Shown piece after piece: positions 1 through 10,298 of a DNA stretch of 64,000 nt. The position numbers and the translations under genes are program-made. Every line of letters starts with the position of its first letter. Position 1 is the stretch's first letter. The DNA is from Episyrphus balteatus. Its lineage: Eukaryota; Arthropoda; Insecta; Diptera; Syrphidae. Location of the stretch: assembly GCF_945859705.1 (NCBI RefSeq), contig NC_079134.1, positions 52,134,402 through 52,198,401 on the forward strand, in the 5' to 3' direction. Below the pieces are notes generated by a model. The model was not told the DNA's origin, searched no databases, and worked only from the letters and a program-made list of their open reading frames with translations.

Positions 1-394
1 TTTACACAAAAATTTCAAAAGTCAATAGAAAACGACATAAGACGAAGAATATCGTCTTATTTTCTTCCATTAGAAAGCGTGTATTAAACAGAGAGGTCAC
101 AAGGGCAGTAATAAGTAAATGAAAAAAGAGGAAAAAAAACAAATTTGTTCTATTGTTTATAAGACGGCATTTTTCGGGTTACCTTTTTTTGCTCTAGTTT
201 TGTGTTTGTTTATGGAGTGAGTTGAAAAGCAGATAGGTGTGTAGAGTAGAACTGAAAGAAGAGTATTTGAAATAATGTTGACAGCGTGTGCAGGTGTTGA
301 TTGAAATTATATTTATGTTGCGAGAAGTTAATGTTGTTGAGTTTGAGAATTTCAAAAGGTAAGACGGAAATAATCGAGTTATATGAACCCTTCG
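1..394. other. AT-rich non-coding stretch
   Basis: Short AT-rich ORFs on both strands have no recognisable protein family. I see no RNA gene or clear repeat before the dispersed element that begins near 395. Confidence 0.6.
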
Positions 395-870
395 CCACTG
401 GTAGGTACTATAGGGCAAGTTTAGAATTCGGAAAAAGAAATCGCACTCGAGATAACAATTTTACAAGACATTACGATGATGGAGAATGCCAAGAAAGTGG
501 GTCCGGCAATTTTGTTTGTCTGTCCATCTGTCTGTAAGAACCTCGAGCTACAGCCTAAACTTACTGGAGCTATTTTCTTTAAACTTGGTAGTTAACAGTC
601 TTGGAAGATTCCCTAGAGGACAAATTGAAATTTTTTTTAGGACCAAAATTAACGAAAATAGAAAAGTTAATTTTTTTCAAAAACGGCTAGAACGATTTTG
701 ATTAAAATTTTTGTGTGTAGTATAACTCATAGATAAAAGCCAACTTTTGAAATAAAAAAACGGTACCTGTCATAGAACGGTTTTTTTCATTTATGAATTT
801 CTCGTCAACGACAAAACAGATTTCAAGCAAAATCTTAACACTTTAAATCAATTTTTTGAAAACGGTTTAG
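395..870 (+). repeat. Dispersed repeat, family A, copy 1
   Basis: This segment matches, in opposite orientation, the segment at about 36,110-36,725. Shared blocks run in the same order: GGTACTATAGGGCAAG near 403, ACTCGAGATAACAATTTTAC near 445, a block ending GTGGGTCCGGCAAT near 505, a short GTCTGTC microsatellite, CTTGGTAGTTA near 582, GATTCCCTAGAGG near 608, and AACGGTACCTGTCATAGAACG near 760. The layout of conserved blocks around a GTCY-type microsatellite resembles the mini-me/DINE-1 (Helitron-related) non-autonomous elements of Diptera; that assignment is inference. Precise ends were not resolved. Confidence 0.75.
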
Positions 871-1267
871 TGAATTTAATTGAACTCTCGTTTCTTTGTG
901 TTGAATAATATTTTCTTAAGAATGACATGTCCACTTTTTTTTTGAAAAATGTTAGAAAATTTTTGTACAGGGTTGCGGTAAAAATGGATAAGCCTGAAAT
1001 GGCTGATAGCTAAACTTATGACTGTACGAAAACCAAATACAATAATTTCTATCGCCAATAGTTTAGAAAATATTAGCTTTTTTTCGTTCAGTGTATTTTA
1101 AATTTCATTATTTTGCGTTTTCGGTTACCACCACCACGAATGAATGAATTTTATAAATTTCTTTTTTTTAGAAACATATGAGCATTTAAAAATGTTTATA
1201 TCTGTTGCAATTTTTCTTTGAAAAAATATTGAAATTCGTTTTTTGATGCAAAATGTAAAAAAAAAAA
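871..1267. other. AT-rich spacer with repeat-like tail
   Basis: AT-rich sequence continuing from the dispersed repeat. It shares loose AAACGG-type wording with that family but no clean boundary. No coding potential was recognised. Confidence 0.4.
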
Positions 1268-1512
1268 ATTTTATGAAGAATTTGAAACACCTGTGGTATA
1301 AAAAAAACGTAGGTGGCCAACTTTTTTAAAAAATAAAATTACAAATTACTTTTTAATAGCCACTATTCAACGGTTATAACATTTATCAATAACTTCCTAG
1401 TAACTCTAGATTTGCAAATTCCTTTGAACGCGCATATTTTAAAAAAAGTTGGCCACCTACGTTCCTATAGATTTTTTTTATACCACAGGTGTTTCAAATT
1501 CTTCATAAAATA
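1268..1512. repeat. Snap-back inverted repeat (MITE-like)
   Basis: The left arm at about 1268-1327 is the reverse complement of the right arm at about 1441-1512. Both carry AAACACCTGTGGTATAAAAA and CGTAGGTGGCCAACTTTTTT. The left arm lacks about 10 bases (CTATAGGAA region) present in the right. The loop is about 113 bp. The arms do not open onto a clear target-site duplication, so this is a MITE-like or foldback relic without superfamily assignment. Confidence 0.75.
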
Positions 1513-4083
1513 TTTTTTTATGAAAATTCCTTTTTGTACAAGAAATAAAACTGCATACTTGGTTTTGTTGAAAAGTTCCTTTCAAAAGGTGTTTAATTAA
1601 TTATAAAAGCAGATTTTATTTGTTTACCTCTTTACATCGAAAAAAAAATACGTATACGCCACCGTTACCCATAATTCGTTTAAATTGTCAATTGAATAAC
1701 TTACCTAAGTAAGTTTTCCAATAAAGTGTTGAAAACTCGTATAAAGGATTTGCTAAATAGAAAAAAAAAACCTCCTTTCAACCAGACCAGAAGTTTACCT
1801 CATCTTATTCGTTCAGACACAAAATTTAAATTCTTCTCAATTCGTGCAAACTAATTTCATGCATAAGAATTGAGATTCGTAGTTCTTGGTTCTTCTTGAG
1901 CTCATCGTGATACAATTTAATTCCATTATTTAAACAAATTGATGATTTTTTTTTATTCCCATGCTGAAGTGTCACTTAACATTACATTAACCTCCATTAT
2001 CTTCATTATGTATTCCTTATAGACAAAAAAAGTTTTTCTTAAAATCCTTGAAACAAGATCTATATCAAACCACAATCTCTTAACATTCCAGAACTCCGTA
2101 TATATGTTGTCCTTAATTCCTAATAATTCAATGATTAAACACTCCAGCTCACCACATCGCCTATAGTAGCAATTAAATGGATTGGTGACACCTACAACTT
2201 CACATTACCCTTGCAGCGCAATTATTATTAAGTGATCCAATACACACGCTCCACTCACTACACCACCACCATCACCGCCACCGTTCATTTTCGCACACTT
2301 AACTTTCGATTGCAATCGATTTTTCAAACCCTTTCCACCTCATTGTCAATATGCAGAGAAATATCATCGAGAGCTCTAACAGAGGATCCAGGGAAAAGTT
2401 GCATTTATTTCTACAGTTTTCCCACAGTTTCAGTGGCAGAGTGTCAGTCGAATAAAGTCAAAGATTTTTTGTTTTTTTGTTGCGTCTTGCATCTTTAATG
2501 CATCTGCCACATTCACAATTTACTGCAGATTTACTGCAGCGACAGCCTTCAATGCATGGCATAGCGTAGACATTACTAAACTATTGCCTTGCTAGCAGGA
2601 TGAGAGAGAGAGCCTTGTATATGTTTGTTGGTCTTATCATCCATACAGTTCAATATTTTTTTTTATTTTGTATTTTTTGTTACTCCCTACGCGACGACAC
2701 AGAGGGAGAAGATCAAAATGCAGACATGAAGCAGAATTTAAATTGAAGGTAGGTATGTGTGCGCGCCCTAGGGTGTATTCTGCACTTTCCGGTGGATGTT
2801 CGCATAAGTTGTAAGCTTTTTTGGAATCCCTTGCTCTTCCGTAAACATGTGGGACCGGTCCATTAAAGAGATTCAACATAAAATTGATTTAAATGTTTTT
2901 CCCATCAGATAGTAAATACGAAAACTAAATTGCTTCCAAGTCCTTGTAGAGGGACTAGGGATCTGCTTTGCTGCTTAAAAGGACGTTGGCTGGCTGGATG
3001 GTTCCTAAGAGAAGATTCTTATAGATATGCTTAAAGTTTTTTTGAGATTATGGCTACGTTTCTGGGGTGTGGATTAAATTCAATGATAATAATGTTTGCC
3101 AAACTGTGCACACAAAATGCTTCTTGTTTTTCTTTTAAAGAACATTTGAGAAAATAAATAAACTTAAAATATAAATTTGATTTGCGATACAAATGTACTT
3201 TACGAGAAATGAGAAATACTGGAAGGAATGTTATGCATTATGTACTTTATATTTTTGATGTACATATTTGAACATTGCAAAATTGGTTTTAATTTTTTGT
3301 TAATAAAAAAATATAGCTTTTTAAGAACTTATTTATAGTTTTTATTTTTAAAACTGGATTCCTATGCAAAGCTTGTTTACTCCTCCTCCCGATTTCAACT
3401 CAGTTCATGTAGAACTTATCTAGGAATTTATTATTCTCGAAGTTTGGTTATGTGATCAAGGTTACTTCTTGGTGAAAGTCCCTAATAATTCTGTGATTTT
3501 CAAACAGTTTAGTTCGATAGGTTAAATCTTTCGAAAACGGTGTACTTTATTTGTTTTCCCAAAAATTTCTAATACTGTCCTAGTGGTTTTAGAGATTAGA
3601 CCGTTTTCTATACGCATGTGCAAAACTTTTACTTTGTTTTCGCGAGGCGTTCCTATTTTTTAAAATTTTTAACTTTTATTTCAAAAGTCTTGTTAACTAT
3701 ATAAATTTGTTTTGCGGATACAACTACAAAGATGTTCATTAGAGTGGTTCTTATTCGGGACATGCAGTTGGATAGCTGCCATCCGGTTGGAAAAGTTGAG
3801 AAACAATTTCCCTGAATTTTTTAGATTTCGGAAAAAAATCACATAGGGACAGCCATTGTTCATATAGCTAAGATCTGCTTGTAGAGTAATAACACTGGCT
3901 GGCAAAAAAAAAGTCGGATGGAAGAACTTTGTTATGTGACATTAACTGACTTTAGTTTGCAGCATTCAAAACTTTTTACAAACTTGTTCTATCACGTCTA
4001 CTTTTTGAGCTTAACTCATCAATATTTTCCCTGTAAAGTTTCAAAAACTAGTTTTCATTAAAATTCTTTTTTATGATCAATAT
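1513..4083. other. Unassigned non-coding sequence
   Basis: No gene, RNA or clean repeat was identified. Around 2,200-2,880 the sequence is less AT-rich and more complex, for example CTGCAGATTTACTGCAGC near 2,524, and might be conserved regulatory or untranslated DNA, but nothing in it identifies a gene. TACGTATACGCC at 1649-1660 recurs elsewhere in the window. Confidence 0.4.
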
Positions 4084-4393
4084 TGTTATCGAGTCAGGGA
4101 TAGATAATAATCGTCTAAATTTATTTAAAAAAAATATTCCCGTCTCTTTCCTTTAGAAAGAGAACATGGAGTACAAAAAAAAGTCATTTTTTGCTTTATC
4201 ATTCTTCCATTTTCCATTTGCGATTTGATTTTGTTGCTGTTAAGATTAAATACCAAATTGTAAGTAAAAAATTAAAATCTAATTTCATATCTTACATATA
4301 TATTTTTTTATAGAAATAAAATTAAATCTACACCAATTTTGTTGTAAAATTTTTATATTTGGATTTTGGAATCAACATTATAGCGCAGCAACA
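4084..4393 (+). repeat. 5' LTR of BEL/Pao element
   Basis: 310 bp, beginning TGTTATCGAGTCAGGG and ending GCGCAGCAACA. The last roughly 215 bp are almost identical to the 3' LTR, with two substitutions seen near 4230-4245. Relative to the 3' LTR it carries an extra segment of about 43 bp between two A runs (about 4136-4178). That segment contains an 8-bp-arm hairpin, TCTCTTTC/GAAAGAGA, at 4143-4163. It lacks the hairpin segment found in the 3' LTR. Confidence 0.92.
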
Positions 4394-4441
4394 TTATTTT
4401 ATTTAATTTGATTGCAAATTTGTCGTGTTCCCTGCTTTGAT

Positions 4442-7400
4442 ATGGCCGACAAGGATTTGCACAGTTGTGCTTTAAAAGGTTGTCTTCTCCCGGATGATGA
4501 CCAAATGGTGTCTTGCGATAAATGCAAGCGTTGGTGGCATTTTATTTGTCACGGATTCGATCCTGACAACTTCAACACAATTACACCATGGTTTTGTGAG
4601 GAGGAAGACTGCGTTTTTCGAGAGGATGACATCGAATCACGTGATCAAACCGTTCATCGAGGTTCTTTGTCTATAGCTGACGCTGCCGATTTACCAAGTG
4701 AAGAGGATATCAACATGATCGTGGAAGCTGCTGCTGTTGCACAGGCTGCAGTTGCTGATCGTGACAAAGAGTTGTTGGAGTTGCGTGCTGAGCTTGCTGA
4801 AGCAAAAAAGTTGCTCGAAGTTTCAAAGGTTAAGGAACGATTCCCTTCCGTCTCTGAACCAGCTGTAGCAGCAACTAAATTAGCAAAGCTTCAAATTATT
4901 AAGCAAATACAAGCTAATCATCAAGCGTTGTTGAACAGTTCTATAGCAAAGTCTAAGGAGATTCCAAGCCAAAAACAAGTCCCATCAACTACAAACCACT
5001 CCACGCCTCATCAACACGAACGCTCATTTGAACCATCTTTTCGAGACCAGGATATGACATCCCTACTTACGATTTTGAATCGTAGTAATGTTCAGGAGCT
5101 GCCCAGTTTTTCGGGTGAGAACAAAAGAGAGTGGCCCTACTTCGAAGAAGTATTTAAGTCCACGACTATTGAAGGTCGTTATTCATCAAAAGAGAACGTG
5201 GCTCGTTTACGCAAGGCGTTAAAGGGTGAAGCATATCAGCTTGTAAGTGATCGCCTCAAATATTCAGCTGATGCTAACGCCATTATGGATTCTCTAAGGA
5301 CAATGTTTGGTCGCTATGATGTGCTGGTGCACGACCTCACCACAGATTTATTAAATTTACCCAAGTTATCATCAAGGGCAGATCCCAATTTGCGTGTTTG
5401 GGCGGTGAAATTGAACGGGTTTGTTGCCGATATTAAGTCCATGAATAGAGAAGGGGATCTCAGGAACGGATATGTTCTGACCAATCTTGCTTCGAGGTTA
5501 GGTCCGGGACTCTACCAAGAATGGCAGAGGACAAAATCAATATCAACATCTGATGTGACATTTGAGCATTTTGCAGAGTTTTTGACCGGAAAGCTGATTG
5601 ATTTACCGCCCGAACTTGCGAAAACGTCTAATTTCACTGCCCAGAAAAAATCACAATCAGCTAGTACATCGAAATCTTCTCGAGTTTTAGTTCACTCGTC
5701 TGCGTCATCCGGTTTGTGTTGCAAGTGCCAGAAACATCATACCTTGATGAAGTGTGAAGAGTTTTTGGCTTTGTCCCCGGTTCAAAGGCAGGCGTTTGTT
5801 AAGGAGCATCACGTTTGTTTTTCATGCTTGGATCCCGCTAAGCATTTTTGGAAAGTTTGCGCCAAGAAGAGAAGTTGTGGCGTCAATGGCTGCAACAGAC
5901 GTCATCATCCGCTACTGCATTTATCGGAAGACGAAAACAACAACGTATTAAATTCTGCTGCTGCGCCATTCGTGCCTCAACCGCACATCCACTCTTCTCA
6001 TGTCAGTGCTGTTGTGAATATAATTTTTAAAATCGTTCCAATACGCATCTATGGTAAGGATGATTTGTTCGTGGACACCTATGCATTCTTGGATGATGGG
6101 TCGTCGCTGTCGATGGTGGAAGAAGAACTTTTTAACGAGCTCGGATTGGATGGTCATCCAGAACAACTCACCTTACAGTGGACCAAAGGTGTATCTCGGC
6201 TTGAAGATTCACATCGAACTTCTTTAGCTGTGTCCGCAGTCAATGGTCGTAAAAGGTACGTTTTGAAAAATGTGTACACAATCAAACATTTAGGTCTCGC
6301 TAGTCAATCCACCCATGTCGAAGCTTTACAGGAGGCGTTCCCTCACCTACGTGGTCTCCCACTTAGTAGTCTGGTTAATGCTGAGCCAAAAATATTACTT
6401 GGTTTGGACCAGGCCAAATTTTTAATTGGACATGGCCAACGTTATGGGAAGGATGAGGAACCTCACGCTTTGAAGACGCTCCTGGGATGGATTGTCTACG
6501 GGAAATCGGCTCCTTCGATGCAGGTATCAAGTGTGCATCAGACTGCGAAACCTACAATGCAATTAATGTTTCATGACGCTATACGAGAAGAACCTGAATT
6601 ACACGATTTAGTCCGTCGTCACTTTACTACCGAAGACTTTGGCGTAATGCCTTCTAAGGGTGAAGTACTAAGTCGAGAAACCAGTCGATCCCTAGAGATA
6701 ATGGAAAGTTCTCTTAAACTGGTTGACAGGCAGTACGAGATCGGTCTTTTATGGGATTCGGATGACGTGAAATTGCCAGATAGCTACTCCATGGCCTACA
6801 AGCGTTTAATTGGTTTAGAGAAATCCCTCAAGAAGAAGCCTGATTTGCTCGAATGGCAAAATAACCATTTTCGAGAGCTGATTTCCAAAGGGTATGCAAG
6901 AGTTGCTTCCAGGGAGGATTTAGAACGGGATTGGCCGCGCGTTTGGTACGCACCTACCTTCATCATCATCAATCCAAACAAGTCTCCTCCGAAGCCCAGA
7001 TGCGTTGCAGACGTGGCTGCGAAAGTCAACGGAATTTCGCTGAATAGTCAATTGATGAAAGGCCCAGACAACTTAGTTCCACTACATGCAGGCATCTTCA
7101 AATTTCGAGAACGTCGGATAGCTGTAAACGGAGACGTACGCGAGATGTTCCATAGAATCCGTATCAAGACTGAAGATCAGCAATGTCAAAGGATCTTGTG
7201 GAGAGATGGAGACAGCACCAGGGAACCAACAATTTACATCATGCAGGTGATGATGTTTGGCCCCAGATGTTCTCCATCATGCGCCCAATACGTCAAAAAT
7301 CATCATGCCAATCTTTATAAAGACGAGTTTCCAGCGGCCGTTGATGGGTTAACTAAACGAACCTATGTGGACGACTATTTCAATAGCCACAATACGGTCG

Positions 7401-9265
7401 AAGAGGCTATTTCCGTCACGAGCGATGCTATACGAATCTGTCACTCGATGAATTTTGATCTTGTTGGGTTACAATCAAACAGCCTGGAAGTTCTCAATAA
7501 CATGCCGAACGGAAACGTCAATGCAGAGTTGGTAAGCATTAATCCTAATGAAAGTGATAGCTTTGTTTCAAAGGTTTTAGGCATGTATTGGCATCCATCA
7601 TCTGATCACTTCACATACAAACTGGCTTACGATGATGTCTTGGAAGAAATGCTTGTAGAGGGTGCTGTAATCACAAAACTTCAGATGCTGAAAACAGTTA
7701 TGAAGATTTTTGATCCACTGGGAATTGTTTCGTTGTTTATTATACGTGGACGAATTTTACTTCAAGAAGTCTGGAGAGAAGGTTTCGATTGGGACGAAGC
7801 AGTGTCTCCTCGTTTACGAAACCTTTGGCTGGAGTTTGTGACGGAATTGATACACATCGAACGCCTCAAGATATCCCGTCGTTACGTTTCTTGGAATCCA
7901 GATGATTCTCAGGTGAGCCTTGTAATATTTGTTGACGCTTCAGAAAAGGCTTTCGCCTCAGTGGCTTATTTCCGTTTTACCCGCAACGAAGAGGTTGAAG
8001 TTGCACTCGTCATGGCAAAGGCGAAGGTGGCACCTGTAAAGCAATTATCTATCCCTCGATTGGAATTACAAGCTGCAGTTTTGGGTACTCGTTTAGCCGT
8101 TACAATTAAAGAATCCCACAGCATACGTATCGATGAGACACTGTTCTTTTCCGATTCCAAGACTGTTCTTAGCTGGATAAATTGCACAAACAAGTTGCCT
8201 GCTTTTGTCGCCACTAGAGTAGGTGAGATCCTGGACACCACTTCTCCTCGTCAATGGTTTCACATCAGATCTAACGACAATGTTGCTGATGATGGCACGA
8301 AACGATTCGAAACACCAATGGGGAATCAAGACACGAGATGGTTCAAAGGTCCAGATTTTCTGAATCTTCCCTTTGAGAAGTGGCCCGTTGTACCGTTTAA
8401 ATCCGAGTCTCAGCTATTCGACTTTGAAGAGAAATCAGTGAAAACTTTACATCACATTCTTAAACCATCAAGTTGTTATGGCGCATATGACATGCTCTCT
8501 TCAAGATTTCAAGCTAAATGGAATTTCTCCGTCAGAGCCATCGCATTTTTGTTACGTTTTAAACACCTGCTTCAGAAGAAGACCATCGCCAAGGAACCCT
8601 GTGTCACACCTGACGAGTTCCGATTCGCAGAAAACTGGATGTTCAGAAAAATTCAGGAAGAAGCCTTCTTAAGTGAGCTTACTTCTTTGAGAACAAACGG
8701 CAAGGTGAGTGCTTCAAGTTCAATTTTTTGTTTATCTCCTTTTTTGGATGAAGATGGCACGCTGCGTATGAGGTCCAGGGCGCAAAAGGTCAACCGTTCA
8801 TATGCTTCTCGAAATCCGGCAATTCTCCCTAAATACCATCCGTTGGTCGACCTTTTCATTCAATATCATCACGAGAGAAGCTTTCATATGGGAACTGCCA
8901 CAGTCATATCCGACATACGAGAAAGTGCTTGGATCATCAGTATTCGAGGAGCAGTGGAGCGAGTCAGAAGTCAGTGCTTTATGTGCAAGCGTCTTAAAGC
9001 CAAAGCCGTCATGCCGCAGATGGGTCAGCTCCCAGAAGCTCGCTTAGCTTTTGATTCCAGGCCGTTTACACATGTGGGGGTGGATTGCTTTGGTCCCTTA
9101 TTTGTAAAGGTTGGTCGCAGCGCTGTAAAACGTTACGGTATGATATTCACGTGCCTCACATTTAGAGCAGTCCAGATAGAACTATTAAATGATCTAAGCC
9201 TAGATCAGTGTTATATGGCTGTTAGACGTTTCGTCATAAATCGAGTTGTGACGAAGTATTTTTAA
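4442..9265 (+). CDS. BEL/Pao Gag-Pol polyprotein, cut by a stop in integrase
   Basis: The first true ATG in frame is at 4442; upstream in-frame codons lack ATG. The frame runs 1,607 codons to a TAA at 9263-9265. Domains, numbered from this ATG: a PHD-type zinc finger at 9-57 (C9, C14, C25, C28, H33, C36, C52, C57); an Ala/Glu/Leu-rich probable coiled coil at about 85-130; DUF1759, the gag-like region, at about 220-365; zinc knuckles at about 426-495 (C426, C429, H433, C438, then CFSC); an aspartic protease with LDDGSS (D551); reverse transcriptase with D898 and YVDD (D977, D978); RNase H with D1165, E1208, D1238; an integrase H2C2 zinc domain (H1477, H1482, C1512, C1515); and the start of the integrase core with D1548. 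This follows the BEL/Pao family order. The product would make virus-like particles, copy element RNA and integrate it. The stop removes the rest of the catalytic core, so integration from this copy is probably lost. The same frame resumes immediately after the stop. Confidence 0.95.
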   Translation: MADKDLHSCALKGCLLPDDDQMVSCDKCKRWWHFICHGFDPDNFNTITPWFCEEEDCVFREDDIESRDQTVHRGSLSIADAADLPSEEDINMIVEAAAVAQAAVADRDKELLELRAELAEAKKLLEVSKVKERFPSVSEPAVAATKLAKLQIIKQIQANHQALLNSSIAKSKEIPSQKQVPSTTNHSTPHQHERSFEPSFRDQDMTSLLTILNRSNVQELPSFSGENKREWPYFEEVFKSTTIEGRYSSKENVARLRKALKGEAYQLVSDRLKYSADANAIMDSLRTMFGRYDVLVHDLTTDLLNLPKLSSRADPNLRVWAVKLNGFVADIKSMNREGDLRNGYVLTNLASRLGPGLYQEWQRTKSISTSDVTFEHFAEFLTGKLIDLPPELAKTSNFTAQKKSQSASTSKSSRVLVHSSASSGLCCKCQKHHTLMKCEEFLALSPVQRQAFVKEHHVCFSCLDPAKHFWKVCAKKRSCGVNGCNRRHHPLLHLSEDENNNVLNSAAAPFVPQPHIHSSHVSAVVNIIFKIVPIRIYGKDDLFVDTYAFLDDGSSLSMVEEELFNELGLDGHPEQLTLQWTKGVSRLEDSHRTSLAVSAVNGRKRYVLKNVYTIKHLGLASQSTHVEALQEAFPHLRGLPLSSLVNAEPKILLGLDQAKFLIGHGQRYGKDEEPHALKTLLGWIVYGKSAPSMQVSSVHQTAKPTMQLMFHDAIREEPELHDLVRRHFTTEDFGVMPSKGEVLSRETSRSLEIMESSLKLVDRQYEIGLLWDSDDVKLPDSYSMAYKRLIGLEKSLKKKPDLLEWQNNHFRELISKGYARVASREDLERDWPRVWYAPTFIIINPNKSPPKPRCVADVAAKVNGISLNSQLMKGPDNLVPLHAGIFKFRERRIAVNGDVREMFHRIRIKTEDQQCQRILWRDGDSTREPTIYIMQVMMFGPRCSPSCAQYVKNHHANLYKDEFPAAVDGLTKRTYVDDYFNSHNTVEEAISVTSDAIRICHSMNFDLVGLQSNSLEVLNNMPNGNVNAELVSINPNESDSFVSKVLGMYWHPSSDHFTYKLAYDDVLEEMLVEGAVITKLQMLKTVMKIFDPLGIVSLFIIRGRILLQEVWREGFDWDEAVSPRLRNLWLEFVTELIHIERLKISRRYVSWNPDDSQVSLVIFVDASEKAFASVAYFRFTRNEEVEVALVMAKAKVAPVKQLSIPRLELQAAVLGTRLAVTIKESHSIRIDETLFFSDSKTVLSWINCTNKLPAFVATRVGEILDTTSPRQWFHIRSNDNVADDGTKRFETPMGNQDTRWFKGPDFLNLPFEKWPVVPFKSESQLFDFEEKSVKTLHHILKPSSCYGAYDMLSSRFQAKWNFSVRAIAFLLRFKHLLQKKTIAKEPCVTPDEFRFAENWMFRKIQEEAFLSELTSLRTNGKVSASSSIFCLSPFLDEDGTLRMRSRAQKVNRSYASRNPAILPKYHPLVDLFIQYHHERSFHMGTATVISDIRESAWIISIRGAVERVRSQCFMCKRLKAKAVMPQMGQLPEARLAFDSRPFTHVGVDCFGPLFVKVGRSAVKRYGMIFTCLTFRAVQIELLNDLSLDQCYMAVRRFVINRVVTKYF

Positions 9266-9973
9266 AGCGACAACGGCCTCAACTTCGTTGGAACCAAAAA
9301 TTTACTCGAAAAAGACATCAAAGAGATGGAGTCTTCTCTTTGTGAATACTGTTCTAAATATGAAGGTATTTTATGGCGCTTCATACCAGCTTATTCGCCA
9401 TGGATGGGTGGAGCTTGGGAGCGGCTTATTCAGTCGATAAAAAAGAGTGTCAACTTTGTGCTCAAGGGTCTCGTTCCAAGAGAGGATGTCTTGCGGAACG
9501 CTCTCATGGAGGCTCAAAGTCAGATAAATAGGCGTCCACTTACTCACGTCCCAGTAGATCCTGAAGATCCGAAACCACTCACTCCAAACTTAATGCTCTT
9601 TGGTGAAGCTGATCAAGACATTACAGCCCCCGGTATTTTCTACGAAAACGATTTTTGCAGCAAGCTGTACAGCCGGAGATCCCTTCACTTAATGTCTGAG
9701 CTTACGAAGAGATGGTATGCTGAATACTTGCCCGTAATTACTAGGAGGTCAAAATGGTTTAAGGAGACGAAACCGATAGAGAACAACGATATCGTCATCG
9801 TTATTGAACCAAACGAAATACGTTCCAACTGGCACTTGGGTCGTGTAGTTAAGGTCTACCCAGGACCTGATGGAATTACACGAATCGCAGATGTTAAGCT
9901 TGCAAATGGAGCAGTTAAAACAAAGCGATCAATTGGCAGACTCGCTGTCCTCGATTTAAAGTCTTCAAACTAG
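9266..9973 (+). pseudogene. 3' part of the integrase, separated by a nonsense codon
   Basis: This is the same reading frame as the upstream polyprotein, open from just after the TAA at 9263-9265 to the TAG at 9971-9973. It begins at once with the SDNG motif whose Asp (codon 1610 of the joined frame) is the second catalytic residue. The WMGGAWE motif follows, whose Glu (codon 1660) is the third. The C-terminal part, about 9,800-9,960, has the W..GRV...PG.DG pattern of the DUF5641 domain common at the end of BEL/Pao polyproteins. The first internal ATG is at 9326, after SDNG, so separate initiation would not recover the catalytic core. No frameshift is needed to connect the two parts. The lesion is a single stop codon, either a real mutation, a sequencing error or a suppressed stop. 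Confidence 0.92.
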
Positions 9974-9982
9974 GATATGGTT

Positions 9983-10000
9983 CTCAGACGGCCCCCGGAA
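9983..10000 (+). other. Candidate polypurine-tract region next to 3' LTR
   Basis: The 18 bases before the 3' LTR read CTCAGACGGCCCCCGGAA. This is where plus-strand priming should occur. The sequence is C/G-rich rather than a clean purine run, so the call rests on position. Confidence 0.4.
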
Positions 10001-10298
10001 TGTCATCGAGTCAGGGAGAGATGATGATGTGTTCAGGCAACTGAACACATCTATCATAATAATCGTCTAAATTTATTTAAAAAAAAAGTCATTTTTTGCT
10101 TTATCATTCTTCCATTTTCCATTTGCGATTTGAATTTGTTGCTGTTGAGATTAAATACCAAATTGTAAGTAAAAAATTAAAATCTAATTTCATATCTTAC
10201 ATATATATTTTTTTATAGAAATAAAATTAAATCTACACCAATTTTGTTGTAAAATTTTTATATTTGGATTTTGGAATCAACATTATAGCGCAGCAACA
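10001..10298 (+). repeat. 3' LTR of BEL/Pao element
   Basis: 298 bp, beginning TGTCATCGAGTCAGGG and ending GCGCAGCAACA. It contains a perfect 11-bp-arm hairpin (GATGTGTTCAG, loop GCAA, CTGAACACATC) at 10026-10051, which the 5' LTR lacks. It lacks the A-run-flanked hairpin segment of the 5' LTR. Outside these two indels the LTRs differ by only a few substitutions. Confidence 0.92.

Larger units (their letters stand above)
4084..10298 (+). mobile_element. BEL/Pao LTR retrotransposon, near-complete
   Basis: The element is bounded by direct LTRs (4084-4393 and 10001-10298) that start TG and end CA. ATAT flanks both outer ends (4080-4083 and 10299-10302), a candidate 4-bp target duplication; it becomes AATAT if the terminal A of the 3' LTR is shared. 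Between the LTRs lies one polyprotein frame in the order gag-like, protease, RT, RNase H, integrase, which is the BEL/Pao order. Only 27 bases separate the end of the frame from the 3' LTR, so there is no room for an env gene. Only 48 bases separate the 5' LTR from the first ATG, and I recognise no tRNA primer-binding site there. One in-frame stop in the integrase makes this copy probably non-autonomous. Confidence 0.95.

Noticed and set aside
4412..4441. Upstream extension of the polyprotein before 4,442
   Set aside because: The frame stays open upstream to a TTG at 4,412, but the first ATG is at 4,442 and the PHD finger is complete from there.
9974..10000. Space for an env gene after integrase
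   Set aside because: Only 27 bases lie between the end of the polyprotein and the 3' LTR.
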